Source of the DNA: Oegoconia quadripuncta
Taxonomy: Eukaryota > Arthropoda > Insecta > Lepidoptera > Autostichidae
Direction of reading: 5' to 3'
DNA length: 64,000 bases
Assembly (NCBI GenBank): GCA_949316235.1
Contig: OX438742.1
Coordinates: forward strand, 10,532,315 to 10,596,314
Part shown: one piece after another, positions 56,931-64,000 of the stretch
Numbering within the stretch: position 1 is the stretch's first letter
Layout: the number at the start of each line of letters is the position of its first letter
Notes under the pieces: model-generated
What the model was told of the DNA's origin: nothing
Seen by the model: the letters and a program-made list of their open reading frames with translations, nothing else
The model's database searches: none
Program-made: the position numbers and the translations under genes

Positions 56931-59055
56931 GTTTCAAAGGTGACAAAATGTGACCGGCACATTACGGCATGATGTATCTTACTTTCTTACTGGTGTTAAC
57001 TACGTACGTACTGGTCTATCAAAGGTAACGTAATGTAGCCGGCCCATTACGGCATGATGTATCTTACTTTCTTACTGGTGCTAACTACGTATGTACTGGT
57101 CTATCAAAGGTAACGTAATGTAGCCGGCCCATTACGGCATGATGTATCTTACTTTCTTACTGGTGCTAACTACGTATGTACTGGTCTATCAAAGGTAACG
57201 TAATGTAGCCGGCCCATTACGGCATGATGTATCTTACTTTCTTACTGGTGCTAACTACGTATGTACTGCTCTATCAAAGGTAACGTAATGTAGCCGGCCC
57301 ATTATGGCATGATGTATCTTACTTTCTTACTGGTGCTAACTACGTATGTACTGGTCTATCAAAGGTAACGTAATGTAGCCGGCCCATTACGGCATGATGT
57401 ATCTTACTTTCTTACTGGTGCTAACTACGTATGTACTGGTCTATCAAAGGTAACGTAATGTAGCCGGTCCATTACGGCATGATGTATCTTACTTTCTTAC
57501 TGGTGCTAACTACGTATGTACTGGTCTATCAAAGGTAACGTAATGTAGCCGGCCCATTATGGCATGATGTATCTTACTTTCTTACTGGTGCTAACTAGGT
57601 ATGTACTGGTCTATCAAAGGTAACGTAATGTAGCCGGCCCATTACGACATGATGTATCTTACTTTCTTACTGGTGTTAACTACGTATGTACTGGTCTATC
57701 AAAGGTAACGTAATGTAGCCGGCCCATTACGGCATGATGTATCTTACTTTCTTACTGGTGCTAACTACGTATGTACTGCTCTATCAAAGGTAACGTAATG
57801 TAGCCGGCCCATTATGGCATGATGTATCTTACTTTCTTACTGGTGCTAACTACGTATGTACTGGTCTATCAAAGGTAACGTAATGTAGCCGGCCCATTAC
57901 GGCATGATGTATCTTACTTTCTTACTGGTGCTAACTACGTATGTACTGGTCTATCAAAGGTAACGTAATGTAGCCGGCCCATTACGGCATGATGTATCTT
58001 ACTTTCTTACTGGTGCTAACTACGTATGTACTGCTCTATCAAAGGTAAGGTAATGTAGCCGGCCCATTATGGCATGATGTATCTTACTTTCTTACTGGTG
58101 CTAACTACGTATGTACTGGACTATCAAAGGTAACGTAATGTAGCCGGCCCATTACGGCATGATGTATCTTACTTTCTTACTGGTGCTAACTACGTATGTA
58201 CTGGTCTATCAAAGGTAACGTAATGTAGCCGGCCCGTTACGGCATGATGTATCTTACTTTCTTACTGGTGCTAACTACGTATGTACTGCTCTATCAAAGG
58301 TAACGTAATGTAGCCGGCCCATTATGGCATGATGTATCTTACTTTCTTGCTGGTGTTAACTACGTATGTACTGGTCTATCAAAGGTAACGTAATGTAGCC
58401 GGCCCATTACGGCATGATGTATCTTACTTTCTTACTGGTGTTAACTACGTATGAACTGGTCTATCAAAGGTAACGTAATGTAGCCGGCCCATTATGGCAA
58501 GATGTATCTTACTTTCTTACTGGTGCTAACTACGTATGTACTGGTCTATCAAAGGTAACGTAATGTAGCCGGCCCATTATGGCATGATGTATCTTACTTT
58601 CTTACTGGTGTTAACTACGTATGTACTGGTCTATCAAAGGTAACGTAATGTAGCCGGCCCATTATGGCATGATGTATCTTACTTTCTTACTGGTGCTAAC
58701 TACGTATGTACTGGTCTATCAAAGGTAACGTAATGTAGCCGGCCCATTATGGCATGATGTATCTTACTTTCTTACTGGTGTTAACTACGTATGTACTGGT
58801 CTATCAAAGGTAACGTAATGTAGCCGGCCCATTACGGCATGATGTATCTTACTTTCTTACTGGTGTTAACTACGTATGTACTGGTCTATCAAAAGTAACG
58901 TAATGTAGCGGGCACATTACGGCATGATGTGTCATACTTCTTTACTGGTGTTACATATATATGTATTGGAATTTTAAAAGTAACGTAATGTTTCTAGTAC
59001 ATTACTGCATAATGTACCATTCTTATCTTCTGGTCCTTTATTCGACATAGCCTAA
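56931..59055 (+). repeat. 85-bp satellite array, about 25 units
   Basis: Unit with CTATCAAAGGTAACGTAATG, TAGCCGGCCCATTACGGCAT, GATGTATCTTACTTTCTTAC and TGGTGCTAACTACGTATGTA. The CTATCAAAGG start recurs every 85 bp exactly from 57,016 to 58,886 (23 units) with no indel. One diverged unit lies at each end. Variants fall at fixed positions: GGTGC/GGTGT, ATTACGG/ATTATGG and CTGGT/CTGCT. CTGCT occurs at 57,266, 57,776, 58,031 and 58,286. Each unit contains a CGTAATG/CATTACG inverted pair. It is not coding. Confidence 0.98.
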
Positions 59056-59180
59056 ACGATATTTTAACCGATCGGTTTCTGTATATCGCTATGTTCTATT
59101 TTTAGTAATCTTTACAAGGAAGACAGGAAACACAGCTATACACAAACCGATTAGTTACAATATCGCTTAGTGTAAGTCGA
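59041..59180. repeat. Inverted core between opposed arrays
   Basis: TTCGACATAGCCTAAACGAT, ATTTTAACCGATCGGTTT on the left are matched by the reverse complement of CAAACCGATTAGTTACAATA, TCGCTTAGTGTAAGTCGAA on the right, with scattered mismatches. The centre is near 59,110. It links the forward array to reversed units on the right. Confidence 0.7.
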
Positions 59181-59204
59181 ATTTGGACCTACCAAAACAT
59201 AAGT

Positions 59205-59665
59205 ATGGCACATTATGCTATAAACTAGCAATATTACGTTACATTTGAAGTATCAGTATATACATATGTAACACCAGTAAGAATGTATGATATATCACGC
59301 CTTAAGGAGCTGAAACGTTACGTTACCTTTGAAAGACAAGAACATTCTTATGTAACACCAATGAGATTATGATACACCATGCCGTAATAAGCCGGCAACG
59401 TTAAGTTACCTATGAAAGACCAGTAAATACGTTGGTAATATTAGTAAGGAAGAATGACGCAACATACCGTAATGAATGAGCTAGCAACATTACAGCTTTG
59501 AAACACCAGTACTTACGTTTGTTACACCATGCACCAGTAAGCGAGTATGACGCCATACCGTAACAAGTCAGCAACGTGACGTTACTTTCCAAATACCAGT
59601 ATAAGACACCAACGCGTGAATGTGAATGACACATCACCCATATCAGCCAGCACTTATACGTTACC
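59205..59665 (-). repeat. Decayed 85-bp units in reverse orientation
   Basis: About five and a half units of 83-90 bp resemble the reverse complement of the main unit: ACACCAGTAAGAATGTATGA, ACACCATGCCGTAATAAGCC, GGCAACGTTAAGTTACCTAT, GAAAGACCAGTAAATACGTT. They are far more diverged than the forward array. With the core they make a large imperfect inverted repeat. Confidence 0.8.
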
Positions 59666-60028
59666 TGTAACATTATACAGAATTAAATAGGATGGGATTT
59701 ACGACAGTAGAAGTAATTAATACGTAGTTGTTTCTTGAATAAATTTATTTATTAAAAATACAAGAAACTGTAGCTTGCAGTAACATAAATGTACATAGGG
59801 GTCTATCGGATAGCCCACAGGTTCCTTTATATATAATTTTTGTCTTATTCACTTGAAATGTGACACCCTGTAGTTTTAGTAAAATTAATTCCACTAATAA
59901 CAATAATATCGTACTTTTTTCAGTCAAGGTTTAATGAAAATCTTACAGCATTTTGTAAAAATAAATGAAGCAAAAATATTAGTGCAATTAATTACTTACA
60001 AAATTGTTAAACCAGTGCATCTACCATG

Positions 60029-60140
60029 AGTTCGCGCAAGCTATTCTCGTTATAGTAAACTATCGGTAGCGCTGTTCGATCGCCGATAACGAGTGACAGG
60101 GATAGAGCTATAGTTTACTATGACCAGTCGTTCGTGTGAA
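60029..60140. repeat. Imperfect inverted repeat around TAGTAAACTAT
   Basis: AGTTCGCGCAAGCT and TATAGTAAACTATCGG on the left pair with ATAGTTTACTATGACC and CGTTCGTGTGAACT on the right. Small MITE-like structure; ends not defined. Confidence 0.55.
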
Positions 60141-60422
60141 CTAATGTTAGATGGACTGGTCCCTCAATCCACACGTCTACTTGACATGTTCCAGTAAAAA
60201 ATTTCTACTAAATAATCGAAAACAAAAAATGCGCATAGGTAATCAACCTAGCGGAGATAATCATTTTATACAGGCTGTTACAAAATTCTCTAATAATAAT
60301 GTAGGCCGTCATTGTGCCCATACAATTGAACAAGTTTTCCCAAGAAACAGATTTTCATACTCGTACAAACAATAGTCCCGTGGGAGTCAATAAAACCTCG
60401 ATTTTCTTTGAGATTTCGATTT
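60141..60422. other. No gene seen
   Basis: A 74-codon forward frame has no recognisable residues. Confidence 0.4.
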
Positions 60423-60438
60423 ATATTCTTTGGGGTAA

Positions 60439-60628
60439 GGACTCATACACACAAACGGCACTTTTCCCATTGCAGCCGGCGTCGCCACTAGTAGACTGTA
60501 GCCGTCGCCACACGACGGCGGCAGTCTTCAACGCGTCGACGACTGCCGCCGTCGTGTGGCAAGGTAACGTAGCGAGGACGTATAGCAACGGCTGCAGTTG
60601 ACAACGTGCTGTTTGTGTGTATGAGCCC
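60439..60628. mobile_element. GC-rich MITE in copy 1 (TAA target)
   Basis: Terminal inverted repeats GGACTCATACACACAAACGG (left) and CTGTTTGTGTGTATGAGCCC (right), flanked by TAA at 60,436-60,438 and 60,629-60,631. A 3-bp TAA duplication and GGG-type ends suggest PIF/Harbinger; this is an inference. The interior is very CpG-rich and contains a perfect 20-bp stem at 60,507-60,526 / 60,541-60,560 around a 14-base loop. No protein. Confidence 0.7.
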
Positions 60629-60713
60629 TAAGTTGCTCCGTTCTATGAGTACATATAAAAATAAATCAAGTAGTGACTACCTGACTACACAACGAAAAAT
60701 AATGTAAACAATA

Positions 60714-61149
60714 CAGGGTGTAAAGAAAAGCACGAATGAAATTTTGGCAAATGACTGTGTATCGATCATAGATTACAGGAAAATATAAAATTTTTTTTTT
60801 TGGAATTTTACTATTATTTAAAAAAATATTAAATTAGTAAATGCAAAGTGGACCACGTGTTAGATACTTTTTGAATATGAAAGTAAATAGAGAAATTAAA
60901 TAAAATAATACTTATTTATGTTATTATTGTCGTTTGGACCATTAGCTATTTTTTTCTCTAGAGAAACATAATAAAAACAGTCTAATTATTTTTATATTTT
61001 ATTTCTCTATTGACTTTCATAATAAAATTTAATATTTCTTTAAATAATAGTAAAATATCCAAAATATTTATTTTTACATTTTTCCTGTAATCTATGATCG
61101 ATACTTAATCATTTCCCAAAATTTCATTCGTGCTTTTTTTTACACCCTG
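60714..61149. mobile_element. TA-flanked fold-back MITE, 436 bp
   Basis: Ends CAGGGTGTAAAGAAAAGCAC and its reverse complement at 61,130-61,149 (one difference). The arms cover nearly the whole element, including ATCGATCATAGATTACAGGA on the left and its complement at 61,085-61,104. TA lies on both sides (60,712-60,713 and 61,150-61,151). The intact empty site AACAATATACAATG is present at 62,130-62,143 in copy 2. Same CAGGG ends as the element at 18.5 kb but different arms. Confidence 0.92.
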
Positions 61150-61819
61150 TATACAATGTTTTTCATTATACCTAAGATTGAAAAGGTAGATAACAAAATC
61201 AATACGCTCGAGATAAATTGACATACAATATAATTGCAATTGTCTGTATGTCAATGCTTTAAATTCAAGCTTGGCAACACTGTTATTGTACAAGGTACAG
61301 GTGACACAAGAGTGTCATAGCAACATAAAAAGTAATTATTAGTTTTTTTCACTTCGTATGCATAGTAATGCTGGTTAAAGAGTTAGAAGGTTTTGAAGTT
61401 GAATTTGGTTACGGAACCCTTAAAAAAGAAATCTTATTCCTCATCGGTTGCAAAAAAAATCAATCTGGGGAAAATCAAAAAATCACATCGGGCATCCTTT
61501 TACGTGGAGTGAATTTTGTAGTGAGCGGTTATTGCGCAATGCGTTTAGTAATAAAAATAATATAATACCGCACCCAATGCTGCATATGCTAACTTTGATT
61601 GTTTCGTTTCACTGTATTTGTTTTCAAAGGTGCTTGTGCTGTCCCTGTGCGCTAGAGATCTTTTTTTCTTGAATGGTAAGTACTTATGTGAATTTTTTAC
61701 GCCCCCTTATCGACACTCTGACCATACCGAACGGGTTACCCTTTAGATAATCCAAATAATCAAAGGTGTCCTGTCCTTTAAAACATTTTTTGCAGAAAAA
61801 AAAATATTCTTTGGGGTAA

Positions 61820-62050
61820 GGACTCCTACACACAAACGGCACTTTTCCCATTGCAGCCGGGGCGTCGCCACTCGTAGACTGTAGCCGTCGCCACACGACG
61901 GCGGCAGTCGTCGACGCGTTGACGGCTGCCGCTTATGCGTCGACGGCCGCTGATGTGTCGACGGCTTCCGCCGACGTGTATCAAGGTAACGTAGCGAGGA
62001 CGTATAGCAACGGCTGCAGTTGACAACGTGCTGTTTGTGTGTATGAGCCC
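61820..62050. mobile_element. GC-rich MITE in copy 2 (TAA target)
   Basis: Same terminal repeats as in copy 1 (GGACTCCTACACACAAACGG and CTGTTTGTGTGTATGAGCCC), TAA at 61,817-61,819 and 62,051-62,053. It is 41 bp longer, with additional GTCGACG-containing reiterations (CGTCGACGGCCGCTGATGTG). Shared flanks show that the MITE was present before the unit duplicated. Confidence 0.7.
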
Positions 62051-62133
62051 TAAGTTGCTCCGTTCTATGAGTACATATAAAAATAAACCAAGTAGTGACT
62101 ACCTGACTACACAACGAAAAATAATGTAAACAA

Positions 62134-62137
62134 TATA
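62134..62137. other. Empty target site for the TA MITE
   Basis: TATA here corresponds to the TA ... TATA flanking the 436-bp MITE in copy 1. It shows directly that the MITE duplicates TA on insertion. Confidence 0.9.
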
Positions 62138-62254
62138 CAATGTCTTTCATTATACCTAAGATTGAAAAGGTAGAAAACAAAATCAATACGCTCGAGATAA
62201 ATTTGGAATTGGCATACAATATAATGGAAATTGTGTGTATGTCAATGCGTTAAA

Positions 62255-64000
62255 TTAGTCTAACGTCCATCTGATGGTCACATAATATTTCAAGCTTGGC
62301 AACACTGTCATTGTACAAGGTACAGGTGACACAAGAGTGTCATAGCAACATAACAAGTAATTATTCGTTTTTTTCACTTCGTATGCATAGTAATGCTGGT
62401 TAAAATCAATGCACTCTAATAAAAGACACTTAAACATGACTTTATCATTATTTGATATGTATATTTTTTCTACTTCTGCAAACAAAGGTAAACATGTGGA
62501 TTCTGAAATATCTAATACCACAATTGATGATGTGTCAAATTTAATACCGTTCAGCTTAAGCCACTGCACAAAACACCAATTAGTGCTAGCATTATTTGTA
62601 AAACGCATAATGTTTTCAGCTTCTGAAAGTAGAATGACATGTTTTTTTCCTGTATTAATTTTACTGATAGGCATATTTTTCAAAAATAAATCATTTAGTA
62701 TAAGCTGATTCTTAATAGCAATCGTTTTACAAATGTTTACTCTACTGCTAGATGCTCTCGCTACAAATTTACAAATGCGATGTTTGGCTTCAAATCTCAT
62801 TGTCCATATTTGGGTCAGGGGGCCAAATTTCTTAAGCATAGTTGGATAATGAGTGAGGAAATGAAACTTCGGTTTTAAGTGGGATCTGGATAGTTCACAA
62901 TACAGCTCATTTAATTCAGCTACTAAAAATTTAACTTGGACAACTGTACTGTCATGAATTCTATGACTAATGAGTTTATCCAACAGTTGTCTCAATTTTA
63001 TGAATAACAACCACACGTCATTATTATCTGGCACATTTGTCCCGACAACAAGCCCAAAGTATCTAACTAGACTGAGCATTTCAGAAGCAGAACATTTTAA
63101 CTTTATAGATGAGCCATCTTGTGACACAGAGTTAGAAGGTTTTGAAGTTGAATCAGGTCCATAATTGAAGTATTTTAACCTCGATTGTAGTGTTTCCAAA
63201 GTAATAAGTTTCTGAATTTGAACTAAATTATTAACAACAAATGTCATTATATAGCGACAACAACCTTCAAGATAATCATGCAATACATCGACCGCGACGT
63301 TATCAAAAAGATCGAATCCATCAAGAGCAAGCCATGCCGTCTTTTCTTTGATGCCAGTAACAGAAGAATCGTTTATTTGCACATCATGTATGTAGTCATT
63401 ATTGTTTCTTAGTAACTCGTCACTTTCGTAATACAGTGATCGCATTTCTTCTTTATTTGCAGTACATATCCTGCATGGTTTGTTTGCAGAAAAGCTTTCT
63501 ACAAATCCTAATATGCCATTGAGACCCAAGTTATCCCCTGTAACAGCTACTACATGAAATTTGATCACACCTCTAAATATTTCGGTCTGAATTTTTATTC
63601 CATTATATTTTAAGTCATTGAGTATATCAAAAACTTTTTGAAAAATTACATTATTTCCGAATTTGACTCGGTCAGACGAGTGAAACAGCGCTAAAATAAA
63701 AATATTTTGTAATAGCGACACGTAGTGAGTAGGGAGACAAGGTAAAGACACATAGACACCGCCGAGTTTGTGAATACCGGCGTGGCTGCCTAGAGGATTT
63801 CCGATTTCAAAATCATCAAAATATATTATTAAAGGAAATACTAATGCGTCTTTTTTTTCAACAGAAGTATTAAGTTTTGTTTCCCAAACTGAACCTTGAA
63901 TAATATTTTGTATACCGAACGGGTTACCCTTTAGATGATCCAAATAATCAAAAGTGTCCTTTAAAACATTTTTAGCAGAGAAAAATTGCTGAAATATTTC
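62255..64000 (-). CDS. Transposase-like protein, 5'-partial
   Basis: The reverse strand is open from the window edge to a stop at 62,255, at least 581 codons; no ATG marks a start, so the true N-terminus lies beyond 64,000. From the codon at 63,943: YFDDFEIGNPLGSHAG at 41-56, GDNLGLNGILGF at 136-147, CRIC at 157-160, a C-x-x-C that may bind zinc, DVLHDYLEG at 219-227 and WTMRFEAKH at 380-388. This motif set recurs in a group of animal transposon proteins that I associate, without certainty, with the EnSpm/CACTA-like DDE transposases; the acidic residues in the first and third blocks and the E of RFEAKH could be catalytic. Near the edge TTTCAG precedes CAATTTTTC on the coding strand and could be a splice acceptor. 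No frameshift is seen. The copy upstream is broken, so this one may be the functional member or a recent insertion. Confidence 0.8.
   Translation of the reverse strand, partial: EIFQQFFSAKNVLKDTFDYLDHLKGNPFGIQNIIQGSVWETKLNTSVEKKDALVFPLIIYFDDFEIGNPLGSHAGIHKLGGVYVSLPCLPTHYVSLLQNIFILALFHSSDRVKFGNNVIFQKVFDILNDLKYNGIKIQTEIFRGVIKFHVVAVTGDNLGLNGILGFVESFSANKPCRICTANKEEMRSLYYESDELLRNNNDYIHDVQINDSSVTGIKEKTAWLALDGFDLFDNVAVDVLHDYLEGCCRYIMTFVVNNLVQIQKLITLETLQSRLKYFNYGPDSTSKPSNSVSQDGSSIKLKCSASEMLSLVRYFGLVVGTNVPDNNDVWLLFIKLRQLLDKLISHRIHDSTVVQVKFLVAELNELYCELSRSHLKPKFHFLTHYPTMLKKFGPLTQIWTMRFEAKHRICKFVARASSSRVNICKTIAIKNQLILNDLFLKNMPISKINTGKKHVILLSEAENIMRFTNNASTNWCFVQWLKLNGIKFDTSSIVVLDISESTCLPLFAEVEKIYISNNDKVMFKCLLLECIDFNQHYYAYEVKKTNNYLLCCYDTLVSPVPCTMTVLPSLKYYVTIRWTLD

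Larger units (their letters stand above)
60423..61803 (-). pseudogene. Transposase-unit copy 1, internally deleted
   Basis: Matches 61,804-64,000 in order: MITE, flank with GTTGCTCCGTTCTATGAGTA, GATTGAAAAGGTAGATAACA, CTTGGCAACACTGT, then a jump from the equivalent of 62,404 to 63,130 (GAGTTAGAAGGTTTTGAAGT), about 315 bp of unmatched sequence, and the equivalent of 63,912-63,985 (TACCGAACGGGTTACCCTTT, encoding KGNPFG on the reverse strand). Most of the transposase-like gene is gone, and the remaining start region (DYLKGNPFG) runs into an unrelated frame. It ends where copy 2 begins, sharing ATATTCTTTGGGGTAAGG. A TA-flanked MITE is inserted at 60,714-61,149. Confidence 0.85.
61804..64000 (-). 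mobile_element. Transposase-unit copy 2 (continues past window)
   Basis: From the shared start ATATTCTTTGGGGTAAGG through the MITE, the gene's 3' flank and the transposase-like gene up to the window edge. The last bases (GAAATATTTC) could be the beginning of another ATATTCTTTGGGG junction, as seen where copy 1 meets copy 2. That would make a head-to-tail array. Confidence 0.75.

Noticed and set aside
57016..58970. CRISPR array
   Set aside because: The 85-bp units are near-identical throughout with no unique spacers, and the setting is eukaryotic.
61743..62219. 158-codon reverse-strand gene
   Set aside because: It crosses the GC-rich MITE and its flanks, and its last residues are an out-of-frame reading of the transposase start region.

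Overview
The window looks like repeat-rich, gene-poor nuclear DNA of an insect, most probably a moth or butterfly. It is AT-rich. Short open frames are scattered without pattern, and no host exon can be defended. Nearly everything recognisable is mobile-element sequence: tRNA-derived SINEs with intact or decayed Pol III boxes, LINE (non-LTR) fragments, Lep1/Helitron-type repeats, a 5S-rRNA-like fragment and several inverted-repeat (MITE-like) DNA elements. I infer Lepidoptera from these repeat types (GAT-tailed SINE, CGGTCACCCATCCAA 5S-like piece, CGCGGGC/CTAG-ended repeats), not from any gene.

Layout. 0-18 kb: scattered SINE-A and SINE-B copies, LINE 3' fragments and long stretches with nothing recognisable. 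18.5-24.6 kb: an 816-bp inverted-repeat element (268-bp arms, TA at both ends) next to a 5'-truncated LINE with ORF1, endonuclease and reverse transcriptase, broken by at least two frameshifts, then a CA-rich tract. 24.6-39 kb: more SINEs, a Tc1/mariner-type transposase scrap, two LINE 3' ends facing each other, and a simple-sequence tract. 39.1-47.8 kb: a direct duplication of 2,774 bp at constant offset 5,978, separated by 3.2 kb of other repeats. 48-56.7 kb: LINE C-terminal scraps, SINEs and several near-perfect hairpins. 56.7-59.7 kb: 23 in-register copies of an 85-bp unit, followed by a short inverted core and about five decayed units in the opposite orientation, which together resemble a Foldback-type element. 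60.4-64 kb: two head-to-tail copies of a unit carrying a transposase-like gene. The second copy keeps a long open frame that runs off the window edge; the first is internally deleted and has received a TA-flanked MITE whose empty site survives in the second copy.

How the parts work together. There is no host pathway to describe; the relationships are between mobile elements. The last ~65 bp of SINE-B closely resemble the 3' end of one LINE family here, which fits a SINE borrowing a LINE's reverse transcriptase. MITEs and SINEs are nested or abut in a way that gives relative ages. The items most worth following up are the inverted 85-bp array with its 3-unit higher-order pattern, the tandem transposase units at the right edge, the 2,774-bp duplication and the 36-bp perfect hairpin at 55.03 kb.
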